Part shown: positions 1 to 10,515 of the stretch, in pieces
Layout of the letters: each line of letters begins with the position of its first letter
Position numbering within the stretch: the first letter of the stretch is position 1
Source: Gracilaria domingensis
Taxonomy: Eukaryota; Rhodophyta; Florideophyceae; Gracilariales; Gracilariaceae
DNA: 64,000 nucleotides
Assembly (NCBI GenBank): GCA_022539475.1
Contig: VCMS01000309.1
Location: forward strand, 1-64,000
Direction: 5' to 3'
Notes under the pieces: model-generated
Told to the model about the DNA's origin: nothing
What the model saw: only the letters and a program-made list of their open reading frames with translations
The model's database searches: none
Program-made: the position numbers and the translations under genes

Positions 1-287
1 CAAAATTCGGGACGAAACCGACGTGTAGACATTACACAAAACGGCGAGAAATTGATCGGAATTCCGTCTGAGTTGTCGGATGTTTCGCTTCCTTCAGCGA
101 CTTCACCCTTACCTCGTCGACCGAGAGTTTCCCTGGGCAGATAATGTGGCCCAGGTCTTTCACCGAGTCGGTAAAGAATTCGCATTTCTTGAGCTTCAGG
201 TAACACCTGGGTCACGCAGAACCTGCATCACTTCCTTCACATGGGACATATGTTCATCCATACTGTTGGAAAATACGACAATCGTCT
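1..287 (-). mobile_element. Ty3/gypsy reverse transcriptase fragment
   Basis: Read on the minus strand, this piece matches the part of a gypsy RT just after the catalytic DD box (an IVVFS stretch, then the helix with 'HVKEVMQVL', then 'KCEFF'-like and 'GHII'-like segments). It closely resembles the RT of gypsy element B near 39,200-39,400. It is a broken fossil and is cut at its upstream side by the Plavaka-like copy that begins at about 288, so the DNA transposon probably inserted into the retroelement. The rest of the element lies outside the window. Confidence 0.7.
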
Positions 288-420
288 GTCTCTTGCAGAT
301 GCTAGTTTTTGGCGAGGGTCGTCCAGAATGTGGCAAGGGTCGTCCAGTAAATTTTTTGAAAAAATATCGAGATCAATTATTTCAAAATTTGAGATAATTG
401 CTTGGGTCGTCCAGAATCGC
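288..420. repeat. subterminal GGTCGTCCAG repeats of the Plavaka-like element
   Basis: The motif GGTCGTCCAG occurs three times within 110 bp at the outer edge of copy A and the same number of times at the outer edge of copy B (29,040-29,172). Short repeated subterminal motifs are typical transposase binding sites in CACTA/CMC elements; binding here is inference. Confidence 0.6.
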
Positions 421-710
421 TGTGCAGTAAATACTGGTGGGTTTTCCACTCGTGCTAGTTCTTTAGTCGAGGGCTACCTGAACGGTATTTCGCGAAGTCT
501 AGGTTCAGTTTCCATTAAGGTGCACATTACACGATACCTTCTGCGGAATGATACCCTGCAACGCATGGAATACTAGTGCTAGTACAGATGATGCCCATTA
601 TGAAATCATACCGTTTTATTCGTATCTATTCTTCTATCGACCGCTTTTGCTAACCACTACTTCGCTATATTACATGTACCATATCCCCATGATGGAGCGG
701 GTGTAGGCGC

Positions 711-861
711 AATCTGCGGCAGATGCCGCAGACTGCACGTCCACCATCGGCTGTATCGGTAGAACAAATACGCACTCCGAGAGGATGAGGCGCGAAGCGC
801 CTCATCCTCTCCGTTCCTCATGTAGGGAACCATGCCCAGATGCATGGTTCCCTACTTGAGG
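711..861. repeat. cluster of three palindromes in Plavaka-like leader, copy A
   Basis: Three hairpins lie in 150 bp: a 9-bp arm pair at 713-732; 14-bp arms with a 3-nt loop at 780-810 (AGAGGATGAGGCGC and its complement); and about 20-bp arms with one mismatch at 816-861. The same hairpins occur in copy B at 28,614-28,770, so they predate the split of the two copies. Confidence 0.85.
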
Positions 862-904
862 AACCTGCACCTGCAACTCGTGAGCTACGTCCGCATCAAA
901 AGTC

Positions 905-1566
905 ATTACCTGTATACGCAAGCAGAAAGTATCCATAAGTTAGTCAATTCTCCGTTGGATGCATTTGAAATGCGATGGAACCTACCATTGATAAAACAAA
1001 ACAGAAACGTTGAGCTAGAAAAGTCGAGGGACCTAGTAACCCGCAAAAGGAAGAAGAAGAAGGAAAGGGATCGGTTAGATTACCAGCCCACCATCATCGT
1101 AAAGCGCGAAAGGTGTCGAAGCGAGAACTCACAAGCAAGGACACCAAGAATGCCCATGCAGCAAACATACCGCAAGATGCGATAAACGAAAGAGCAGTCT
1201 ATGTCCCAACCAAGCACCAGAATCTCCTATCCCGAACAGTCAGACATCGATCTTGAGAGACGAAATGAAATTGGTGGTGTACCTGTGTACGCAAGCAGAA
1301 ATTATCTATAAGCTAGTCAATTCTCCGTTGGATACATTTGAAATGCGATGGAACGTACCATTGATAAAACAAAACAGAAACGTTGCGTTAGAAAAGTCGA
1401 GGGACCTAGTAACTCGCAAAAGGAAGAAGAAGAAGGAAAGGGATCGGTTAGGTTACCAGCCCACCATCATCGTAAAGCGCGAAAGGTGTCGAAGCGAGAA
1501 CTCACAAGCAAGGACACCAAGAATGCCCATGCAGCAAACATACCGCAAGATGCGATAAACGAGAGA
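905..1566 (+). repeat. tandem direct duplication of about 290 bp in Plavaka-like leader
   Basis: Positions about 908-1,195 and 1,281-1,566 are near-identical direct copies beginning with ACGCAAGCAGAAA and ending with GATAAACGA. They are separated by a short unique spacer. Copy B carries the same two-unit structure (28,560-27,860, minus strand), so the duplication is an old feature of the element. A lysine/arginine-rich reading frame runs through each unit, but it is low complexity and there is no sign that it is a real protein. Confidence 0.8.
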
Positions 1567-1916
1567 GCAGCCTATGTCCCAACCAAGTACCAGAATCGTC
1601 TATCCCGAACACTCAGAGATTCAAGATCGCCAAGGAACCAACTTGGTTTGTTGCGCAGTAGGCTCTAGCTTCTCGCGTCTTGCGCTACTTTGGGTTACCG
1701 GGGTTCCCGTTTTCACCCTTCAATCGTTCTATATCTTGGACAAATAGAAGAAGTTGAGGGTGAAAACTTATTTCCTGCCGTTTGCATGTCGCAGAGCGCG
1801 AAGAAACGTGGTGAGGATTGGTTAGTTTAGAGCAAAGATACGTGGAAGGATATGGAAGAACGTACGAATAGACTGCACGGAATACATCCATGAGATACGG
1901 ATGATGTCCGCTTTAT

Positions 1917-1945
1917 GGCGTTCTACTCCGGCGGAGTAGAACGCC
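1917..1945. repeat. copy-A-specific palindrome
   Basis: A hairpin with perfect 14-bp arms (GGCGTTCTACTCCG) and a 1-nt loop. Copy B has a single related sequence (GCGGAGTATAACGC) at the corresponding place, so the inverted repeat appears to have formed in copy A after the two copies separated. Confidence 0.75.
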
Positions 1946-2277
1946 CGACGGTAACGGTATGTCGGACGCCGGAGGCGCGGCGGCGGCGGCGGAGGGAAGA
2001 GATTTATTTTTCTGTGCGAGACTGGACAGGTGTACAGCGTACAACGTTGCGAAACCACAGGTTTATAACTAGTGGTAGATAATACGAGAAGTACACCCTT
2101 GTGTTGAGGTCGACGTGTACCTACGTTCCTTTTTGAACGAAAGCACGTGATTTAAACTCAAAATATATTCTCCGTTCTCAGCATGACGTCGATCTTGACT
2201 GTCGCTCGACCTCCTTCTCCCTCTTACAACCATCCCTTGCAGTCTTTGTCGTCGTTTCTCGTTCATTTCTTCTTCCC

Positions 2278-4440
2278 ATGGTCTACTACTGTACACACAA
2301 GAAGCGTGGGTGCCCCTTCGTTACTCGCCGAGGAGTCTTATCTCTTCAACAGCATGTCAACCATTGCCCGTTTCGTCTGAAAGCAGCGCTGGAAGACGAC
2401 AATAGCCGGCCCATTCGGAGAAGCAAGCGTCTCAAGCTTTCCGCGCCCGCGCCCGCATCTTCCGAAACGGTCACTGCCCCTTGTCGCCTTCCCGAGCCTT
2501 CGTGTCCGAGGACATCGTCGACCCCACTCCGTGCGCCCCTCCCATTCCGGACACTTCGCATTGTGTTTCTCCTTCCCCGGGTCCCGCGTCATTAGAGCGA
2601 GAACACGGAAGCAGTTCCCGCCCAGTGCCTTCTGAGGAGGCCCTTGGTGATTTGCATATGGATTATCTCACGGTTTGTCTGGCTTCAGTAGCTTCCAACC
2701 TTGGTCATCGTGAGGCAGACGAGCTAATTGGGCTACTTCGGGACCCGCGATTCTCGCAAAAGCGATTCAACGAGACCATAACAAGTTCCAAGCGCTGTAC
2801 AGAACTGAAGAACGCCATTTTCGAACGATACGCCTCAAAGGACGGTTTCAATCGCAGAACTGTCTCGCCAGAAGGATGTAAGTTCAGCGCCACCATCTAC
2901 ACGAGAGACCCCGTTCAGACACTTGTTAAACAGCTCCAGTTGGCTAACAACGAAAACACATTCTTCCACCCTATACCTCAGACCCACTGCACGAAAATAT
3001 CTCACCCATGTCCGGCTCTCTCGCAAGAGACGCCACCTCAAAACTTAAGGAAGTAGTGAGGGGCTCTTTGGATAGTAGAATAGCGTGGTACTCCCAAGAA
3101 ATAAGTTAAAGGGAATCTTTCGTAGGTCTTCTGCAGGTATGCACCGATAAGTCTTCAACAACTCTAAAGCAAACATCGGTTACCGCTATCCTCTTCACCT
3201 CATATTTCTCAACTTCTCCGACGAGCTTCGCCGTAAGTGATCCGTGATGACCTCACAGTAGTGGCATACTTTCCTACAACACTAGTACAGTTTTTCGCAT
3301 CTGAACTTCAGATGCGAAAAACTGTACTTGAAGCAGACGCAATCCCATTCCTCTCTAGGAAGTCTCTACGCGATTCCAGGATGCACATCCTTCAAGAATC
3401 TTTTCGTCAAATCTTGTAGCAAATTCTAAATCTAATGCAAAAAGGTTTTCATTTCATCGGCGAAGACGCACTATATCGAGTGTGCCTTTTTCTGCAAGTT
3501 TTTGTGCGGATATTCTGAGGCTAAGGACATTCTGTCTACTCTTCATGGGACCAAAACGCAAAGCCCTTGTCGTAGATGCAAATCCCCTCCCTCATCTTTA
3601 TGCAGTAATGTTCTTACGTCATTCACTGGACCCTCTCAAAACCACACTAAAACTTTTAGTGATAGTTCTTGAAGAGTCAGAAAGACATACTCAGTTATTC
3701 TCGAATATGCAAAGAAAGGCGAAGGAGAAAGAAGTTTACGTCGTGCAAGGGAGAGGAGATCTAAGTCGGATACTCTCATGCGTTCTAATTCCATATCTCT
3801 TATTCTGTCGTGCATCAAAACCTCCTTGACCGTAAGATTCATCCAGGGGTTATTTCCATGCAGTCTGTTCGGAACAAGGAGAGCTCTCTTTGAACAGTTA
3901 CGCAACTTGCATCTCGGCATATTGAAACCGATTAATACTCCAGAAATCGAGAGACTGTAGTCAGAGACCCTAAGCACTGCAATAGAATCATCCGCGTCAC
4001 GTTCATTTCGAACGATACGTACTCAAATCCAGAACTTTACAAACGCAAATCTATCCCCCATGCAATGCAAGTTTTCTGCCAGAGGTTTGCATATAGATTT
4101 GTTTACGCCGAAGAAAGGCAGGTTACTGAATGGAACCTTCATTAAGGCAGATCTCCTTCGAATGATGGATGCCAAAACATACAAAGACATTGAAATGTTT
4201 TTGCTTTCATGATGGAATTCTTTGAAATCTGATAGCGAGCGCAGGACACGGCCCCAATCAGAACAATTTTCTCTCAGTACTCGGACGTCGCTTGGACTAC
4301 TTATAGGTTCAATCGTGGCCCATGGTGTAGTGAAAGCTCTATTTCGTCTCTAAGGTGGCAGATTGAAGCCTTTAAATGCTCCTCGACAAAGTGGTCCGCA
4401 GCAATTCATAGCTTTGGAATTGGAACTCTGAAGTTTTATC
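2278..4440 (+). pseudogene. Plavaka-like transposase, decayed copy A
   Basis: The reading starts at ATG 2,278 and gives the same N-terminus as copy B (MVYYCTHKKRGCPF, a probable Cys/His zinc-binding segment). It follows copy B closely to about 3,050 and then only in scattered stretches across all three frames. Matches are visible up to about 4,435, at the segment equivalent to 'RLGTLKFHLLDHL' in copy B. There are frameshifts near 2,590 and 3,050, several in-frame stops after 3,100, and an inserted inverted duplication at 3,284-3,328. No functional transposase can come from this copy. Confidence 0.8.
3284..3328. repeat. copy-A-specific palindrome inside decayed transposase
   Basis: Perfect 22-bp arms with a 1-nt centre. 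In copy B the same place (about 25,975-26,010) has only one arm, inside an open reading frame. The hairpin therefore arose in copy A by inverted duplication of about 22 bp of local sequence. Confidence 0.85.
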
Positions 4441-4445
4441 ACGGC

Positions 4446-5515
4446 TCTTAACAGAAGAAGAACTAACACCATTGGCAGCATTTTACGGTATCTCTACAAC
4501 ACGTCGATTTATGTCTTCTCTTGTAATGTTGTTGACAGGCCTTGTTAATGGGAGCTGAAGCGATACGATTTCAATATTGGAACTATTGTCATGTGCTACG
4601 AGCCCAAGCACGCCGGGCTGAAGGGTTTTCATGACTACCATCTGTTTTGCTTTCACCTACGACTCTTTTCGCGTTTTCCTTCCATAGAGTTTTGAACTGA
4701 ATGAATTTAGCACATAGGAGCTGCTACAGCCCCCGTTCTCTAAACCTGTGAGGATCATGTAGCAGTTAGCTTATCATGACTCCATTTAGTTCTTTTTAGT
4801 GTTCCGCAGAGATATCCACTACCACTATAATTCGGGGATTCTATGGTCGTTGAAGGCCTTCATTGCTGTTTACCGCCCGTCGTAACGAACCAATTAAATT
4901 CAGATATTAACATAAAACGCCAGAGCTGGTGCGCTCATGCTAGACGGTATTACTTCATCTAAATCATCCGTAGAATTTGTATATTCACCGGAAACAATGG
5001 TGGCGAGTATTTTAAGTAGCTACTAACTCTCGTTACTCTGTTTTTCTGCAGCTCATCCCGGCGCATTACCACTTTCGTGCGTGCGGCTGTTGAGGCGCTT
5101 TCGTAGTTCGTCACCTTTCTGCATTGAGCAGTGTAAAAAGTGTCGTGTGTCAGTACGTACACAACTTGTAGCAAACGCATGGTCGTCAGTTTTTTTACTA
5201 GGTCAGCATCAATTGGATACGAAAAATAGCTGAGTCTTGTCTGATGAATGTATATTGTGCTTGGAAAAAAAGGACTGTCAGTAATGCATCAAACTGTGTT
5301 TTGGGAGGTGTCGAAAGGCTGAAAAATGGTTTTAAAATGTGTCCGCGAGCAGGGGTTTTAGTGGATCTAGACTGATGCGAGTAATGTGTGCGCTCTCGAA
5401 TTGTGCTTTTTAAGCGCTCATAATACTCGAGATATACTCTCATTTATGTACAGCCGGCGTTGTCTGTACAGCCCTTTTACCTCCCGCCCATCCACGTGGC
5501 CAGCACTGTTCACGT
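4446..5515. other. no gene recognised
   Basis: About 1 kb of AT-leaning sequence between the lost end of Plavaka-like copy A and the GC-rich repeat. The short open frames show no recognisable domain, and I see no match to the 3' part of copy B. It could be an insertion or strongly decayed element sequence. Confidence 0.5.
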
Positions 5516-5519
5516 GTTG

Positions 5520-6060
5520 GCGGGCGGGTACACCGTAATGAGTGCGGGAAGTGTCGAGGAAGGTGTTTTGGGAGGTCTTGGCATGGTGCCTAAACGTAGC
5601 CAGAATGTGCCCGCGGCCGTGGGGGGGGGGGGGGGGGGGGTTGGTTGTGTTAGGGTGGCTACCCTAACACAGCCGGACCCCCCCGTCCGCGGGCACGTTT
5701 TGGCTGGTTTTTTAAAAAATGTGCTTTTTTATGCCCGCGGGTGGGGGGGTCCGGTCGTGTTAGGGTAGCTACCCTAACACGACCGGACCCCCCCGCCCGC
5801 GGGCACGTTTTGGCCGATTTTTTGAAAAATGTGCGATTTTATGCCCGCGGGCGGGGGGGTCCGGTCGTGTTAGGGTACCTACCCTAACACGACCGACCCC
5901 CCCCCCTGCCCGCGGGCACGTTTTCGCCACATTCTGGTAGCGTCCACAGACCTCCCAAAACACACAAAGCACGCAACACCGTCCAAAACGTAATCTGCCC
6001 ACGGGCAGGGTGGTCAAGTTGTGTTACGGTAGCGACCCTAACACAACTTGACCTCGTCCG
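5520..6060. repeat. GC-rich foldback-like element, copy 1
   Basis: Outer arms (about 5,527-5,600 and 5,925-5,990) are imperfect inverted repeats of each other and share the wording GTGTTTTGGGAGGTCT...GTGCCCGCGG. Between them lie three large palindromes centred near 5,660, 5,769 and 5,880, about 111 bp apart. Each has the core GTGTTAGGGTA / TACCCTAACAC, flanked by GGTCCGG and poly-G/C runs and separated by a linker with AAAATGTGCGATTTTAT-like sequence. The same element recurs at 23,425-24,105. No protein is encoded; open frames across it are an artefact of the GC-rich repeats. Foldback-type or MITE-type mobility is inferred from the inverted arms and two-copy distribution. Confidence 0.75.
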
Positions 6061-6490
6061 CTGCCAGTACATCAGAATGACATTATGACATGTCTGACGA
6101 GGCGCGTCTGCAACGACCCGTCTCCAGCAAACCTTCTTCCGCAGGCAAGGCAAAGTGGTGGAAGTTTCACCACTTTGGCTTGTGCTCCTACCAACCCTAC
6201 ACGCCTCGCTTCCCCGCCCTCACTTTGTACAGAACAAAAACTCGCTCGTTGTTTGTTTCGCACCGCCCTGAATTTCTCGCGAGTGCACCCACTCAACGCT
6301 CGCAGTCGTCCCGTCGTCCGTCGCGCGTGCTTCGCCGCAGCCGTCATCGCCGCCACCTCGCATGAGCGTAAATCACTGCTCAATGCTTCCGAAGCATGGA
6401 AGCATGGGAGTCCCATAAACGCCCATCAACTCCTCTTCAGTGAAGGAACCGTTGCAGCGCGGGGAGGAACAGCATACGGATGACCAGTAT
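6061..6490. other. no certain gene; leader of the ankyrin pseudogene
   Basis: Open frames on both strands (for example 6,085-6,483 plus) are GC-rich and overlap each other, with no recognisable domain. The last 40 bases read into the ankyrin repeats without an obvious start codon. It may hold the lost 5' end of the ankyrin gene. Confidence 0.4.
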
Positions 6491-6492
6491 CG

Positions 6493-7745
6493 TCATTGCA
6501 TATTGCCGCCTTGAAGGAAACCATGGATGTCGTGGACAAGCTACAGCCGCACGGCACCGAAGTGCCTGAATCAACCAAAGATAAGGACGAAGCGTTGCGT
6601 ATTGCCGCTCGGTGCGGACAGAGAGACAATTTGAACAAGCTGTTGCAGCCCAGCGCAGACGCGCACTCTGCAACCGAAGATGGATGGAGTGCATTGCATT
6701 TTTTCGCCATGAACGGGCACATGTGCGTTGTGAACGAGCTGCAGCACGTCGTTGACGTCCAGAGTGCAACGATAGCTGATGGGAATGTATTGCATTTTGC
6801 TACCTCGAGTGAACACCTGAACGTTGTGAGAGATCTATTTCAGCGCGGCTTGAAACCAGATGCTGCGACCTATGCTGGTCAGAATGCGGTGCATATTGTC
6901 GCCCGAAACGGGCACATTGAAATGGTGAAGGAGCTGCTGCATCGCGGCGCGGACGTGCACAGTGCAGATCACGACGGTAAGAATGCGTTGCATCATGCTG
7001 CCAGCGATGGAAACATAGAGATTAGGAAGGTTTTGCTGTAATTTGGTGTCGACTTGCACAGCGCAGACAGCTTCGGTCGGAAAGTGCTGCATCATGATGC
7101 CGCATACGGACAGATTGAGATGGTGAAGGCTCTGTTGCAGCACGGCTCGGACCTGCATGGCCTAGAGAACTATCGTCACAATGCACTGCATTTGAGCGCG
7201 GTGAAAGGGCACGTTGAGGTGTAGAAGGAGCTGCTGTTGTCGCGTGGCGCCGACTTGTACAGCATAGACAAGTACGATCGGAATGCGTTGCATCTCAGGG
7301 CGATGTATGGATACTTGGAGGTGATGAACGAGCTTCTGCAGCACAGTGTCGCACAGCGCAGACGATCTCGGAATGCGTCGCATCATGCCGCCCGATACGG
7401 ACACATGGAGGTGGTTAAGGTTGACGTGCACAGCGCAGACACTTTGGTCGAAATGTGTTGCTTATGCCACCCAAAACGGACACTTTGAGGTGGTAAAGAA
7501 GCTGCTGTAGCCCGGCGCCGACTTGCACAGTGCAGACAACCATGTTCGGAATGCGTTGCATCTGACCGCGATGGACGGACACATAGAGATTACAAAGGAA
7601 ATTCTGGAGCGCGGCGCCGACGTGAACAGTGCAGACATCTACGATAGCAATGCTTTTCATCTAGGCGCGATGAAGGGACACGTTGAGATGGTGAAGAAGC
7701 GGTTGCTGCAGTGCGGCTCCAATTTGCACTGTGCGGACAACTACG
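6493..7745 (+). pseudogene. ankyrin-repeat protein, decayed
   Basis: About eleven or twelve ankyrin repeats of 33 residues are visible, each with the family pattern HSAD..GRNALH.AA..GH.EMVKELL.RGAD. The first clear repeat begins with 'LHIAAL' at about 6,494 and no good ATG precedes it. The frame from 6,496 has an in-frame TAA at 7,039 where sister repeats have CAA (Gln), a TAG at 7,222 and a frame change near 7,420. Another repeat shows TAG at 7,508 where its sisters have CAG. The array runs directly, with a frame change, into HECT-ligase sequence at about 7,745. That could be a real fusion or two dead genes brought together. It is not functional as read. Confidence 0.85.
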
Positions 7746-9603
7746 GTTCAAGGCGTTGGATCATGTGTAACTTATCCTTTCACCTTACAAGCTATCGCGA
7801 CTGGTTTAGTGCCATCTTTCGCATCGGTTATTGCGGTCTTGAAGCATCTGCACTGGGTATCGGAGGAACTAAGTTTTTGTTCGACTTCTGTGGGCGCAAG
7901 CACTGTTGCATCTTCTACTGCTAAGGTGACTAGAAAGTTCTATGATCCTATTGCGTTATGTGGAGGGATTGTGCCCCTGTGCTGCTTCACAGTAGCGAGA
8001 GAATCGTCATTTCTAATCCCGTTTGATATCAAAAGAACTCTGTTTCAGTCAACTTCTCTGGGCGTTTCGCAAGCGCTTCATTTGTTGCAGAAGCGTAATG
8101 AAATGTCAGGGGTTGCGAGTAACAGATCTTCTCGACACCAGCGTGAAAGCGAAACAAGGAAAGGGCGTATTCGACGTCAAAAGGTTCGAATCTATCGCGA
8201 CCGAATCGTCGAATCGGCGATCAAGGTGATGAACATGTATTGCCCTCATGGTACAGTGCTAGAGGTCGAATACATCAACGAGGATGGAGCAGGATTGGGA
8301 CCTACTCTTTAGTTTTACATTCTTACCTCGAAAGAAATTCAGATGGTAGATCTGAAGCTTTGGAGAAGTAGCAGTTCGCAGACAATCAAAACGAAGGCAG
8401 AATCGGAAACGGCAACACACTTCATTCATCATATTCGAGATAATGTTCACGTCCCAGTTCGTCAGTCCTCTACACGACGAAGAAGTCGAAGGCAATCTAA
8501 CACGAAACCGACAGTCGCAGTTCAGAGCGAGCCTCCAAGCTACGTAGTGCCTACTGGGACAGGATTTCTCCCTTCAGGCCTACCAGTAACGATTAGTGAA
8601 GCCCAGAAATCTGCGGCTTCGAAGACTTGCTCTTTGTTCCAATTCATTGGTCGTCCTCTGGGTAAGGCTGTTATTGACGGTCGCTTGCTGGATATGAGGT
8701 TTTAGAACACTTTCTCGGAACTTCTCCCGGCATACTGTCGAGTAATATTCGACAGCTGTGGGCCCTCACGTTCAGATTCATCAGGCTCGTCATCCATCCT
8801 GGAAAGTAGATTCGGAAGCAACAAACGCGACAGATTGGCGATCGAGATATAGATCGAAAGAAGGTGTGGCAGAGATACACTAGCGAGAAATCGGCTATGA
8901 AACTGTTGGATAATGTTGACCATCAACTCGCTGTTTCGCTGCAATCAATTATAAGAATGGTGGGTGACAATGAAGGCGATTCGATACCAGCCCTTTGTCT
9001 GACATTTGTTTTGCCCGGTGATGATTCGATAGAACTTGTGAAAGGCGGAAGCAATATTGAAGTAAATGAGCAGAATGCTGAAGAGTTCGTGAGAAGAGTG
9101 ACATACCATGTGCTTTTTGGAGGTGTGTATCAGCAAGCTGAAACGCTTTTGAGAGGCTTGGGTGAGCTAATTGATATCACGAGTCTTCTAGTGTTCCGAA
9201 GCGCTGAACTTGAGTTGTTTTTCTGCGGTCCGCCATATGAGAAGTGGACTATGAACTTTTTGGTTCATTCTACGCGATGTGATCATGGATTAAGCCACGA
9301 GAGCGCTGCGGTGAAGTACTTCCTACAACTTCTAACAGAATTGGATGAAGAAGATCAACAGCGTTTCATCCAATTTACTACTGGCTCTCCAGCTCTTCCT
9401 CTGGGGGGGCTGAGCAAATTGCATCCCAGTCTAACAATTGTGCGACGTACCCCGGAAAGCGGGCACTCTCTGGACCAGTGTTTGCAACCGTGATGACTAG
9501 CACAAATTATTTCAAACTCCCGGAGTATAGTTCTTATGAGATTGCGAAGAAGCAGGTGCTTTACGCTGTTCGTGAAGGACAGAGGTCGTTCCATCTTTCT
9601 TAG
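7746..9603 (+). pseudogene. TRIP12/UPL3-type HECT E3 ubiquitin ligase, decayed C-terminal part
   Basis: The C-terminal third of a TRIP12/UPL3 ubiquitin-fusion-degradation ligase. Visible in order are 'GLVPSFASVIAVLKHLH' (7,790s), 'FLIPFDIKRTLFQ', 'RQKVRIYRDRIVESA', 'LEVEYINEDGAGLGPTL' (to 8,309), 'GRPLGKAVIDGRLLDM', 'VLPGDDSIELVKGGSNIEV', 'FCGPPYEKW', '[19 protein letters not shown]' and the end '[11 protein letters not shown]' at 9,603. There is an in-frame TAG at 8,310 where the family has LEFY, a frame change at about 8,702, further stops near 8,804 and 8,851, and a frame change near 9,488. The catalytic cysteine of the family (MTCVNY) reads MTSTNY here (AGC at about 9,499), so the thioester residue is lost as well. 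This is a dead ligase. Confidence 0.9.
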
Positions 9604-9682
9604 AGTGTTTCGAAAGTTAACGCTAGTCAACGGGCAAAGGGCCGGCAAAGAGTAAAGCTTTTTTCTGCTTACAAAAGTTGGT

Positions 9683-10498
9683 TTACCGAGCACAGTATAC
9701 AGCGGGACTGACTGGGGGTGCTTCCAAGGACTTTGACTTCCTTCGTTCAACCAGCACGTCTATATTTGAAACTATCTCAGTTACTGTTAGCTTTCCGCTA
9801 AGTACGGCTCCTTCCATTGAGGCAAGGTACATTTGCTGGGTGAAGCCAACCGCTGCGGCCGGCGTGCGGAACAGAAAGAACGTGAGCAGCAGCAGCGTCA
9901 CACTGTAGATCAGCGGTTCGTGTAGAGCCTCACGCGCGCTTCCCTCTCTCGACAACGCGCACGCCAACGCGCTTCGCGCGGAGGTGGCAGACAAAAAGCC
10001 TGACACTACAGGCACAGCGGGGAACAACAGCGGCACGCAGGCGGCACACAGACGCGGGTCGGTGGTCGCGCTATACAGCGGCCACAACACAAGGAAAGCC
10101 GGCCCGCAACTGATTTGGATGATCTTCCTCGTCGTGCGCGAGAAAACCAGCCCAAGCGCTGTTACCCGTTGCCAGACGCCCAGCCAAAGCGTGACGGCGC
10201 CGACGATCGCCAGCGTGAGCTGCGCGTCGCACGACGCGTCAGCGAGCGCCGGCAGCATGAGCGCGCGCTTCGCGCCGCGCTGCAGGCAGGCGCGGCTTGC
10301 GGGGCGGCGGGGAATGAGCGCGATGCGATGGAGAGCGTGCGTGGCGGCGTGGAAACGGCCGGTCTGAAACGACGGAAGCGGCGAGAGGAAGCACGTCGCC
10401 CTCATGGCGGACGGCCGCGCGCACACCGTGAGGGTGCGACGCGGCGCGCGACAGCGGCGCGGCGTCGGCAGATGTTGGCGGACTGCGGAGGTCAGCAC
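9683..10498 (-). pseudogene. phytol/farnesol kinase-like (VTE5/FOLK), 3'-truncated
   Basis: The open frame of 271 codons starts at ATG 10,498. Residues 1 to about 90 are rich in Arg/Ala/Ser, like a plastid transit peptide. Residues from about 90 to 215 resemble phytol/farnesol kinases of the CTP-dependent polyprenol kinase family, with a first membrane segment 'LTLAIVGAVTLWLGVWQRV', then 'TTRKIIQISCGPAFLVLWPLYS' split over the next helix, then 'REGSAREALHEPLIYSVTLLLL'. In plants such enzymes phosphorylate phytol for tocopherol synthesis. The conserved GDG...GR nucleotide-binding segment expected next is missing; the last 55 residues look unrelated. It converges on the HECT pseudogene, 80 bp away, and is head-to-head with the NLE1 remnant. 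A product without the catalytic half would be inactive. Confidence 0.65.
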
Positions 10499-10515
10499 CT
10501 GAATCGGCAGCTGCG

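Larger units (their letters stand above)
288..4445 (+). mobile_element. Plavaka-like (CMC) DNA transposon, copy A, decayed
   Basis: This is the decayed sister of the copy at 24,106-29,172, in inverse orientation. The two align from their shared outer edge (GTCTCTTGCAGATGCTAG) through about 2 kb of non-coding, palindrome-rich leader and into the transposase gene. The match is lost near 4,445, inside the region corresponding to the last third of the transposase. No matching far end with terminal inverted repeats was found, so the 3' limit is the end of detectable similarity, not a mapped terminus. The many differences and stops compared with copy B suggest an old insertion. Confidence 0.75.

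Noticed and set aside
905-1600. Lys/Arg-rich frames 832-1,185 and 1,253-1,558 as genes
   Set aside because: They are the two units of a tandem repeat, low in complexity, with no conserved start, and lie in the non-coding leader of the transposon.
5640-5900. Telomere or internal telomeric tract, because of TTAGGGTA
   Set aside because: Only one unit occurs per palindrome arm, facing its inverse; no tandem run of the motif is present.
5460-6017. Gly/Pro/Arg-rich frames across the GC-rich repeat on both strands
   Set aside because: Palindromic repeats of equal composition give open frames on both strands with the same peptides; no gene is implied.
1-6060. Reading 1-6,060 and 23,400-29,172 as the two terminal inverted repeats of one 29-kb element
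   Set aside because: Both sides carry their own transposase gene and leader; the gene island between them is unrelated, so two inverted insertions are simpler.
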